Shown here: in pieces, positions 33,257-42,418 of the stretch
Layout: every line of letters begins with the position of its first letter
How positions within the stretch are numbered: position 1 is the first letter of the stretch
DNA from: Streptomyces sp. NBC_01478
Lineage (GTDB): Bacteria > Actinomycetota > Actinomycetes > Streptomycetales > Streptomycetaceae
Reading direction: 5' to 3'
Length of the DNA: 64,000 bases
Assembly: GCF_036227225.1 (NCBI RefSeq)
Contig: NZ_CP109444.1
Location: 744,001-808,000 of the forward strand
Made by a program: the position numbers and the translations under genes
The notes under the pieces: generated by a model
Told to the model about the DNA's origin: nothing
Databases searched by the model: none
The model's input: only the letters and a program-made list of their open reading frames with translations

Positions 33257-33524
33257 GGCGATTCCGATTCCCTCGATCGGCCACGCGGGGTCACGCAGTG
33301 CCGTCTTCGTCGTCCTGGCGCTGCGGCTCGCGGGACGGTGGGTGGCTCTTCGTCCACCGTCCCGCGGCGTCGGGGGCCCTCGCGCCCGTGGAACTCACTG
33401 GTCCGTTCCGGGACGAGCGGCAGGGGACGGGCGACCCCCTGGTCCGCCGTGGGCCAGGGAGGACCACGGGCGCGAGCGGCCGCCCGGCCGATCCTGGAGG
33501 GGGCCATGGGCGAGGAGAACCGAC
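33257..33524. other. Divergent intergenic region with a perfect hairpin
   Basis: At 33329-33366 a 13-base perfect inverted repeat (CGCGGGACGGTGG and CCACCGTCCCGCG) flanks a 12-base loop. On the minus strand it would be in the leader of the DUF4331 mRNA. It could be an attenuator, RNA-processing site or protein-binding site. A second, weaker repeat (CCCTGG...CCAGGG) follows at about 33440. Confidence 0.55.
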
Positions 33525-33650
33525 ATGGAGTACCTGGTCACGACGACGACCCGGGCTCCGGGCGGGATCTCGGCCTGCGGCAGGCCGCCGGAACCGGGCA
33601 GATGCGGGACGTGCCGCGCTCCCCCGCCGCCCGGCCGACATCGCCATCAC
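33525..33650 (+). pseudogene. Muconolactone-isomerase-like remnant
   Basis: ATG 33525 has a perfect GAGGAG site, then MEYLVTTTTRAPGG, which matches the start of muconolactone delta-isomerase-like proteins (MEYLVTMTTHVP). The frame soon jumps to a RPPEPGR sequence that resembles the C-terminal half, so about 50 residues are missing between. The open frame then continues to 33794 through the next gene, encoding nonsense. It looks like an internal deletion of a YciI/MIase-type gene; the good ribosome site is all that is left intact. Confidence 0.45.
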
Positions 33651-33678
33651 GTCAGCCATCGACACGACGGAGCACGCC

Positions 33679-34398
33679 GTGAACGATCTCTCAGGAAGCA
33701 CCGTTGTCGTCATCGGCGGCACCTCCGGCATCGGGTTGGAGACGGCGCGCCAGGCGCACGCGGCCGGCGCGAAGACCGTCGTCACCGGTCGTGACCGGAC
33801 ACGGCTCGACGCCGCGCGTGACGAGCTGGGCGCGTCGGCCGCGAGACTCGATCTGGGGGACGCCGCGGGGCTGCACCGGTTCTTCACGGAGCTGCCCGCT
33901 CCGGTCGACCATGTCCTCGTCGCCGGTGGCGGACCGTTCTACTCTCCGATCGTCGACATGGACTTCGACCTGGCGCGAAGCGTCCTCGACGAGCATCTGC
34001 TGGGATCGCTGCGCGTCGCGCGGGAGTGCGCGACACGCGTCCGCCCCGGCGGATCGCTGACGTACATCACCGGCACGCATGCCCGCCGCCCCGGCCCAGG
34101 GCTGAGTCTCGCGGCCATCGCGGCGGCGGCCCTGCCCGCCATCACGGCCGACGCGGCACTCGAAATCGCCCCGGTGCGGGTCAACACCATCGCCGCCGGG
34201 TTCGTCGACACCCCGCTGTCGGCCCGCCTGCTCGGCGACGAACTGGAGCGTCGCCGCGCCGAGTTGCGCGCCACGCTGCCGATCCGGCGGGTCGTGGGCC
34301 CGTCGGACGTGGCCTCGCTCGCCCTCCATCTGATGACCAACACGGCACTCACCGGGGCGACTTACGACATCGACGGCGGCCAGCAGTTGATCCCCTGA
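33679..34398 (+). CDS. SDR-fold protein without the YxxxK motif
   Basis: 239 residues from GTG 33679, with GGAG 6 bases upstream. The Rossmann motif VVVIGGTSGIGLETARQAHAAG and VTGRDRTRL are normal. In place of the catalytic Ser/Tyr/Lys the sequence reads YITGTHARRPGPGLSLAAI, with no YxxxK, but VRVNTIAAGFVDTPLS and GATYDIDGGQQL are kept. This pattern recurs in Streptomyces SDRs, so it is probably a functional subfamily with a changed mechanism. It is convergent with the LAL regulator, 4 bases apart. Confidence 0.85.
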   Translation: MNDLSGSTVVVIGGTSGIGLETARQAHAAGAKTVVTGRDRTRLDAARDELGASAARLDLGDAAGLHRFFTELPAPVDHVLVAGGGPFYSPIVDMDFDLARSVLDEHLLGSLRVARECATRVRPGGSLTYITGTHARRPGPGLSLAAIAAAALPAITADAALEIAPVRVNTIAAGFVDTPLSARLLGDELERRRAELRATLPIRRVVGPSDVASLALHLMTNTALTGATYDIDGGQQLIP

Positions 34399-34402
34399 GC
34401 CC

Positions 34403-37180
34403 TCACTCCGGTGTGGCCTCGTACTCGGCGCGGGGCAGCACGTCGCGGAGCTGTCTGCGGGAGGTGATCGACAGCTTGGTGAAGATCTTCCGCAGGTGCC
34501 ACTCGACGGTGCGCGGGCTCAGGAACAGCCGGGACCCGACCTCCGGATTGGAGAAGCCGTTCTGCACGAGCGACGCGATCTGCCGCTCCTGCGGGGTCAG
34601 TTCGTCGCTCGACGAGGCCTCGATCGTGCGCTTGCGGACGGTCTCCCCCGTGGCGAGCAGTTCGCGGCGGGCCCGTTCGGCGAAGGCCTCCATGCCGATC
34701 GACGCGAACATCTCGTGGGCCGTACGGAGATGCCCCCGCGCGTCGCTGCGCTGCCGGTCCCGGCGCAGCCACTCGCCGAACAGCAGGTGTGCCCGGGCCA
34801 GTTCGGGGCGCAGCGGTGTCCGGCCCAGCCGCTCGATCGCCCGGCGGTAGAGGCGGTCCGCGGGTGCCCCGGTGCTGAGCAGGGCACGGCAGCGGGCCAG
34901 GATTCCCTGTGCCCAGTCGGTGTCGCACGGTTCCGCGGCGTCCGTGAGCCGGGCGAGCGCGTCACGGGCGACCTCGTCCTCGCCGATGCGCGCCGCCGCC
35001 TCGACGAGTTCGGGCAACACCCAGACAGAGACCCACAGTTCGGCGATCCGGCTGGCGACCTGGGCGGCCGGCATGGCCTGGTCGTAGCGGGCGAGGCCGT
35101 TGTAGAGGACGGCGGCGGCCCAGTGGGCGGCCGCGACTCCCATCAACTGGCCGCTCGCACCGGCCTCTTCGATCGTGCCGGCGATCAGGGCCTCGGCCTC
35201 GGCGCTACGGCCCCGCAGCGCGCCGAGCCGCAGTTCGACGTGCGGCGCCAGGGGAATGCCGGTCGCCGCGGCGACGACGTCCGCCTCCTCGACGATCGAC
35301 GCGGCAGCGGTGAGGTCCCCGGTCCAGGTGGTCGCCATGCCCAACGACGCGAGACAGAAAGGGAGTTCGGCCAGAGCACCCGCGGTGCGCACCACCTCGA
35401 CGGCTCTGCTGTACATGCTGCGCATGGCCCGGTCGTCCCAGACGGCCGCGCTGACACCGTTGGCCACCCAGCCCCACTTCAGGACGTCGGACGCGGGAAG
35501 GTCCTCGAGCGCCGCGACCGCCCGCCGGAGCGCGGGGACGGCGGCGGCGCGGCCCTCGGTGACGAGCAGCGCACAGGCCTCGATGACGAGATCGAGGGCG
35601 TGGGGGGTTCCCGTCACCGCCGGAAGTGCTCTCATCGCCCGGGAGACCGCCATCAGGCTGTCCGCGTCCGCGGCGACCAGTGCCGAGGTGCCCCACGCGA
35701 TCAGGTAGGTCTCGCGTGCGAGGCCCTCGTCGAAGGGCTCCAGTCGCCGTGCGGCCGTCAGCAGCAGCGGTGGCGCCTCCTGGTTGAGGCCGGCGGCGAA
35801 CGTGAGGTGGCTGCGTACGAGTTGGGCCCGGGCACGGGGGAACTCGCCCTGGGCGTACTGGTCCGCGATGTCGGCGAACCGCCGGGCGGCGTCGAGGTCG
35901 CCGGCCCGGAGGCTGATGTCCGCCGCCGCCACGGCGCGTTCGGCGCGCCGTGACGTGTCGCCGGTGAGTGCCACGGACCGTTGCAGGAACGCGGCCGCGG
36001 CGGCCAGGCCGCCGCGTGCCCGCGCGCGGTCGGCGGAGCGTTCGAGCTCGGCGGCGACGGACTCGTCAGGGCCCGCGGTGGCGGACGCGAGGTGCCAGGC
36101 ACGTCGGTCCGGGTCGGTCCGCGGGTCGGTGGCCTCCGCCAGGGCGAGGTGCGCGGCCCGGCGGTCCTCCTCCGTCGCCGACCGGTACACGGCCGACCGG
36201 ACGAGCGGGTGGCGGAACGTGACGCGGATGTCGAACGACAGCAGCCCGTCCGTGCCGCCCACGAGAGCCGTCCGCGGTGTCACGCCGAGCCGCTCGGCCG
36301 CCGCCCACACCAGGGCGGGGTCGCCGACCGGCTCCGCGGCGGCGATCAGCAGGAGCAGCCGGGTCTCGTCCGGGAGCGCCTCGATCCGGCTCAGAAAGCT
36401 CTGTTCGATACGGCCCGGCAGCGTGTCGCCCGTCAAGAGGCCCAGTCCGCCTGCCAGTTGGGTGACGCTCAGCCCGCGGGGCAGTTCGAGGAGGGCGAGG
36501 GGATTGCCCTTGGTCTCCGCGACCAGGCGGTCGCGGATGTCCTGGTCGAGCCGGGTGTGGGTGACCGAGTCGAGCAGGGTGTGGGCGTCGGCGGCGCGCA
36601 GCCCGGTGAGCTCCAGCTCCGGCAGTCCGAGCAGGTCCTCAGGTCCCTCACGGGCCCCGAAGACCAGGGCGACCGGCTCCGCCAGCAGCCGCCGGGCGAC
36701 GAAACCCAGGATCTGCGCCGAGACCCGGTCCATCCACTGCGCGTCGTCGACCAGGCAGAGCAGCGGGTGCTTCTCGGAGGCGTCCGAGAAGAGGCCGAGG
36801 ACCGCCGTTCCGACCAGGAATCGATCGGGCGGGGGTCCCGCGCGTATCCCGAACACCGTCTCCAGTGCGGCGCACTGCGGCCGGGGAAGGTTCTTCAGAC
36901 GTTCCAGCAACGGCACGCACACCTGGTGCAGGGTGGCGAACGCGAGCTCCATCTCGGATTCGATGCCGACGGCGTGCAGCACGCGCAGGTCGGCCGCCGC
37001 CCGGGTCGCGTAGTCGAGCAGGGCGGATTTTCCGACTCCGGGTGGGCCGTGGACCAGGAGCGTGCTGCTCTCCCCGGTGCGGGCCGCGCTGATCATCCGG
37101 TCGAGCAGGGCGCACTCGGTCCGTCTGCCGAGCAGGCCGTTCTTTGCCCCGTCCCGTGAGCTGTGCTCCACATGGGCCAC
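34403..37180 (-). CDS. LAL-type LuxR transcriptional regulator, second
   Basis: 925 residues. Walker A HGPPGVGKSALLD (Lys51), Walker B LLCLVDDAQWMD, GNPLALLELP and a TPR-like middle end in the LuxR HTH LTPQERQIASLVQNGFSN then SPRTVEWHLRKIFTKLS (about 855-915). It resembles the protein at 21506 in architecture but is not a close copy. Its nearby possible targets are the SDR at 33679 (convergent) and the disulfide reductase gene to its right, which is transcribed in the same direction. Confidence 0.9.
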   Translation of the reverse strand: MAHVEHSSRDGAKNGLLGRRTECALLDRMISAARTGESSTLLVHGPPGVGKSALLDYATRAAADLRVLHAVGIESEMELAFATLHQVCVPLLERLKNLPRPQCAALETVFGIRAGPPPDRFLVGTAVLGLFSDASEKHPLLCLVDDAQWMDRVSAQILGFVARRLLAEPVALVFGAREGPEDLLGLPELELTGLRAADAHTLLDSVTHTRLDQDIRDRLVAETKGNPLALLELPRGLSVTQLAGGLGLLTGDTLPGRIEQSFLSRIEALPDETRLLLLIAAAEPVGDPALVWAAAERLGVTPRTALVGGTDGLLSFDIRVTFRHPLVRSAVYRSATEEDRRAAHLALAEATDPRTDPDRRAWHLASATAGPDESVAAELERSADRARARGGLAAAAAFLQRSVALTGDTSRRAERAVAAADISLRAGDLDAARRFADIADQYAQGEFPRARAQLVRSHLTFAAGLNQEAPPLLLTAARRLEPFDEGLARETYLIAWGTSALVAADADSLMAVSRAMRALPAVTGTPHALDLVIEACALLVTEGRAAAVPALRRAVAALEDLPASDVLKWGWVANGVSAAVWDDRAMRSMYSRAVEVVRTAGALAELPFCLASLGMATTWTGDLTAAASIVEEADVVAAATGIPLAPHVELRLGALRGRSAEAEALIAGTIEEAGASGQLMGVAAAHWAAAVLYNGLARYDQAMPAAQVASRIAELWVSVWVLPELVEAAARIGEDEVARDALARLTDAAEPCDTDWAQGILARCRALLSTGAPADRLYRRAIERLGRTPLRPELARAHLLFGEWLRRDRQRSDARGHLRTAHEMFASIGMEAFAERARRELLATGETVRKRTIEASSSDELTPQERQIASLVQNGFSNPEVGSRLFLSPRTVEWHLRKIFTKLSITSRRQLRDVLPRAEYEATPE

Positions 37181-37299
37181 GGTTGCCCGCCTTCGTCGCG
37201 GTCTGCCCCCTGTTCACCCTGCACGCTACAGGGGTGGGACCGCACCCTGAATCCTGGCGGGGTAAAGCCACCCTTCGCGGTCTCGCCGCAGGTGGCGGG

Positions 37300-37320
37300 T
37301 CAGGCCACGGACGGAGAATT

Positions 37321-37332
<12 letters not shown>
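37300..37332. repeat. 12-base direct repeat TCAGGCCACGGA
   Basis: TCAGGCCACGGA occurs at 37300-37311 and 37321-37332. The second copy overlaps the stop codon of the decayed hydrolase gene. It could have come from the rearrangement that decayed this gene. Confidence 0.55.
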
Positions 37333-39127
<1,795 letters not shown>

Positions 39128-39275
39128 TCACCTCACCGGCCCGGACCAGCAGCGCGTCGACGGCTACCCGCCGCTCCCGGGTGGCCTCGCCGAGGTGGGC
39201 GACCAGCTCTGCCCGTACCGTTCCGTACCCGCTCCGCGAGCAGTCCCCGGTACCGCCGACCGGACGCGCGCGTGC

Positions 39276-39893
39276 TCAGGACGGCGGTTCGGTACCCGCC
39301 TGCTCGCTCACCATGTACCGGGCGTACCAGTCGGGCCAGTCCGGGTCCTCCGCGCCGGTGCGCGCCTCGTGCTCGCCGTGCGCGGCGGCGGCGCGGCGCA
39401 GTGCGGCCGCCAGGTCCCCGGCCGAGGCGAATGTCGTGGCCGCCGGGTCCACGCGGTCCGGGAGCCGGTTGGTGATCTCCTGGAGGATCCAGCCGTTGCC
39501 GTCCGGGTCACCGAACGACACGAACGAGCCGTAACTGCTGCGCTGCGGGTCCGGGCCGGGCACGCGGGCGTCGGTCCCGGCGTGGTGGAAGACGCCGCCC
39601 TCGTCGTGGAACACGTCGCTCGGGTCGGCGCCGAGCCGCTTGAGTTCGTCGTGGGCGGCGTCGATGTCGTCCACGACCAGGTGCAGGCCCTGCGCCGAGC
39701 CCGGTGCCTGGGACGTGACCGAGGTACCGAAGATGACCGAGGCCGGCGAGCCCGGCGGGGTCACCTGGACCACCCGGAAGTCCTCACCGGTGGCGACATC
39801 GGCGTCGAGCCGCCAGCCCAGCGCCGTGTAGAAGTCCTTGGCCCGGTCCACGTCCCCGACCGGCACCACGACGACTTCGAGCTTCATGTCCAT
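39276..39893 (-). CDS. VOC (glyoxalase/bleomycin-resistance fold) protein
   Basis: 205 residues from ATG 39893, GGAGG 8 bases before. A single VOC domain (about 3-135) is visible: KLEVVVVPVGDVDRAKDFYT, then GSPASVIFG, HLVVDDIDAAHDEL and FGDPDGNGWILQEIT, ending with the expected metal-site Glu. The added 70-residue C-terminus (about 136-205) is helical and has PDWPDWYARYM, which I recall in Streptomyces VOC proteins. Function could be a lyase, dioxygenase or drug binding; not assignable. Confidence 0.85.
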   Translation of the reverse strand: MDMKLEVVVVPVGDVDRAKDFYTALGWRLDADVATGEDFRVVQVTPPGSPASVIFGTSVTSQAPGSAQGLHLVVDDIDAAHDELKRLGADPSDVFHDEGGVFHHAGTDARVPGPDPQRSSYGSFVSFGDPDGNGWILQEITNRLPDRVDPAATTFASAGDLAAALRRAAAAHGEHEARTGAEDPDWPDWYARYMVSEQAGTEPPS

Positions 39894-39986
39894 GGCATGC
39901 GCCTCCGTTCTCGGACGAACTTCCGACACCACCAGAATCACCGCCACGGCCCCGGTTCGCGCCAGGGAGTCCCCCTGGCCCGCGGG

Positions 39987-41027
39987 TCAGAGGCGGTCGG
40001 CGTCCAGGACCGCACGGGCGAAGGCCTCCGGAGCCTCCTGGGGCACGTTGTGCCCGATGCCGTCGAGGGCACGGTGGTCGTAGGGGCCGGTGAACTTTCC
40101 CCGGTACGCGCTCCCGTCGCCCGCCGGGGTGAAGGGATCCAGCGCACCGTCGAGGGTGACCGTGGGCACGGCGACGGCGGGCCCGGCCGCGAGCTTGGCC
40201 TCGATGCCGTCGTAGCGGGGGTCCCCCGCGGCGAGGCCGAGGCGCCAGCGGTAGTTGTGGATCACGATGCCGACGTAGTCCGGGTTCTCGAAGGCCTTCG
40301 CGGTTCGGTCGAAGGTGGCGTCGTCGAAGTGCCAGGTCGGGGAGACGTTGCGCCAGATCAACTTGGCGAAGTCGTGCCCGTACTGGCTCAGACCCAGCTC
40401 ACCGCGCTCGGTGGCGAAGTAGTACTGGTACCACCACGCCAACTCGGCCGCCGGGGGCAGCGGTTGCTTGTTCTTCTCCCGGTTGGTGATGAGGTAGCCG
40501 TTGACCGAGACCAGCGCCTTGCACCGCTTGGGCCACAGCGCCGCGATGATGTCGGCCGTCCGCGCTCCCCAGTCGAAGCCGGCGAGCAGCGCCCTCTCGA
40601 TCCGCAGGGTGTCCAGCAGGGCGATGATGTCCAGGGCCACCACCGCCTGCTGGCCGTTGCGGAAGGCCTTCGCCGACCGGAACGTGGTGGTGCCGTAGCC
40701 CCGCAGGTAGGGCACGATCACCCGGTACCCCTCGGCGGCCAGCAGGGGTGCGACGTCGACATAGCTGTGGATGTCGTACGGCCAGCCGTGCAGCAGGACG
40801 ACCACCGGGCCCTTCGCCGGACCGGCTTCCGCGTAACCGATGTTCAGCTCACCGGCTCTGACCTGCTTCAGCGACTCGAAGGACGTACGGCCCGTCGCCT
40901 GCCCGGCAGGGGACGCCTCCGGCGCGGAAGGGGCGGCGGACGCGGGGGACGAGCTGAGCCAGCCGGTCAGGGACGCGGCCGCGGTCCCGGCTCCGACGGT
41001 CTTGCCGAGGGCTCGCCTGTTGATCAT
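39987..41027 (-). CDS. Exported alpha/beta hydrolase
   Basis: 346 residues. NRRALGKTVGAGTAAASLTG with A-rich SPASAAPS is a Tat-like signal, so it is exported. The hydrolase core has VVVLLHGWPYDIHSY (oxyanion), YLRGYG, the elbow LLAGFDWGARTADI with Asp as nucleophile, and GIGHNVPQE with the His. Asp at the elbow resembles epoxide-hydrolase/haloalkane-dehalogenase types, though the GFDWG variant differs from the usual GHDWG. Substrate unknown. Confidence 0.85.
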   Translation of the reverse strand: MINRRALGKTVGAGTAAASLTGWLSSSPASAAPSAPEASPAGQATGRTSFESLKQVRAGELNIGYAEAGPAKGPVVVLLHGWPYDIHSYVDVAPLLAAEGYRVIVPYLRGYGTTTFRSAKAFRNGQQAVVALDIIALLDTLRIERALLAGFDWGARTADIIAALWPKRCKALVSVNGYLITNREKNKQPLPPAAELAWWYQYYFATERGELGLSQYGHDFAKLIWRNVSPTWHFDDATFDRTAKAFENPDYVGIVIHNYRWRLGLAAGDPRYDGIEAKLAAGPAVAVPTVTLDGALDPFTPAGDGSAYRGKFTGPYDHRALDGIGHNVPQEAPEAFARAVLDADRL

Positions 41028-41182
41028 GTGTACCGTCCTGCCTCTGGGTGTGCCGGGGGTGCCGCCCGCGGGAGGGCGGCCCCGATCAGGTTCGACCGCC
41101 GGTCGTCGTGGGCGCCACGACCGGTTTCCTCGCAGGTGGGAGACACCGCCTCTCGCCCAGGGACCAGTCAGGCGCGAGAGCG

Positions 41183-41878
41183 CTACTTCAGCAACTCCAG
41201 CAGCCGCTCACCGAGGACCGCGGCCGAGTCGGGGTTCTGCCCGGTGATGAGGTTGCGGTCCTCCACCATGTACGGCTTCCAGATCTCGCCGCGGCTGAAC
41301 TCGACGCCGATCTTGTCCTTCAGCTCCGTCTCCAGCAGCCAGGTCACCCTGGAGGCCAGGCCGACGCCTTCCTCCTCGTCGTTGGTGAAACACGTCATCC
41401 GGTAGCCCTTGAAGGGCGACACGCCGTGGATCCGCGTGGCGAGGATCGCGGAGGGGCCGTGACACACGATCGCGAGCGGCCTTCCCGAGGCGAGCTGCGC
41501 GGTCAGGATCCGGCCCACGTCGGCGTCCCATGCCAGGTCCGCCATCGGGCCGTGGCCGCCGGGCAGGTACACCGCGTCGTAGTCCTCGACACGGACGTCC
41601 GACAACTGGAGCGGTCGCCGCATCACCTCCGCGGACCGGATGATCTCCTCCAGGTCGAGGGCGCCCTGCTCACCGCCCGTCATGGAGGGGCGCAGGCTCA
41701 TCATGTCTACGTTCGGTGTCACGCCGTTCGGTGTCGCGACCACGACGTCGTGACCCGCCTCCGTGATCAGCTTGTACGGGGCCGCGAATTCCTCGGCCCA
41801 GTACCCGGTCGCGTACCTGGTGCCGTCCTTGAGCACCCAGTACGTGGCTCCGGTCAGCACGAAAAGAACCCTCGCCAT
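41183..41878 (-). CDS. DJ-1/PfpI family protein (Hsp31/glyoxalase III-like)
   Basis: 231 residues from ATG 41878, AGGAG 8 bases before. The fold reads VLFVLTGATYWVLKDG, TGYWAEEFAAPYKLITEAGHDV, VYLPGGHGPMADLAWD and LAIVCHGPSAIL with nucleophile Cys and its His. The 'E...' in WAEEF and the Cys/His pair match the Hsp31/glyoxalase III subfamily, which detoxifies methylglyoxal or acts as a chaperone or deglycase. The YWAEE position and length fit the type I glutamine amidotransferase-like class well. Confidence 0.85.
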   Translation of the reverse strand: MARVLFVLTGATYWVLKDGTRYATGYWAEEFAAPYKLITEAGHDVVVATPNGVTPNVDMMSLRPSMTGGEQGALDLEEIIRSAEVMRRPLQLSDVRVEDYDAVYLPGGHGPMADLAWDADVGRILTAQLASGRPLAIVCHGPSAILATRIHGVSPFKGYRMTCFTNDEEEGVGLASRVTWLLETELKDKIGVEFSRGEIWKPYMVEDRNLITGQNPDSAAVLGERLLELLK

Positions 41879-42194
41879 CGCGATCACTCCTGCCGTCCAG
41901 GGCCCGGCCCCTGCGTTCACACTGCGGAACCGTCACCTGCTGCCACGGTCCCGCGCGCGGTCCCTCGGTCGCACCGGTGGGACACCCTGGTCGTGGTCCC
42001 CGGACCCGCGGAAAGCCACGGGGCGGGAGGCGGGGCGTGGCGTGGCCCACGGCTCAGCCGCTCCGTCCAGGGTTCTCCCGCGCCGCCCCGGCCGCCGCCT
42101 CCGCATGATCCGGGTCAGCGGGTCGCCCTGGGCCCGGTCCGCCGCCCGGCACGCGGTCGAAACGACCTCTCCCGCAGCAGCTCGGTGTCGTCTG
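41879..42194. other. Intergenic region, nothing recognised
   Basis: About 316 GC-rich bases downstream of the small frame at 42195 and upstream of the DJ-1 gene. Long open frames on both strands run through it, but none has family character. I see no promoter or terminator I would support. Confidence 0.5.
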
Positions 42195-42338
42195 TCATGG
42201 CGCCCAACGCGGCCCGGCCTTCGGGGAGTTGAGCGAGGCCAGCGCCTCGTCCGGTACTGCGTCAGCCAGGGCCAGGGCCAGTCCCAGGGAGATGTCGAGG
42301 AGCAACTCCCGGGCCCGCGTGAGCAATGCGGCATCCAT
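42195..42338 (-). CDS. Possible 47-residue Leu/Ala-rich peptide
   Basis: ATG 42338 to stop 42195 encodes 47 residues: MDAALLTRARELLLDISLGL, then LALADAVPDEALASLNSPKAG and a short end. The first 30 residues form a plausible amphipathic helix and the end is Pro/Gly-rich. No family is recognised. The ribosome site is weak, so the gene is uncertain. It is divergent from the CATRA-glycosyltransferase gene and 80 bases from it, a common place for a regulator or a small partner of a conflict system. Confidence 0.35.
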   Translation of the reverse strand: MDAALLTRARELLLDISLGLALALADAVPDEALASLNSPKAGPRWAP

Positions 42339-42361
42339 GTTCGTTCCGGGTGAATCCGCCC

Positions 42362-42367
42362 TAGACT
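42362..42367 (+). promoter_or_regulatory. -10 box of the CATRA-glycosyltransferase gene
   Basis: TAGACT, about 50 bases before GTG 42419, inside the short divergent region. The -35 (TTCGTT, 16 bases upstream) is poor, so the promoter may need an activator. Confidence 0.45.
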
Positions 42368-42418
42368 GCCTGGGCTCGACCGGAGCGAGAACGCCGGGAG
42401 TGGCGACGCGAGGCGGGG

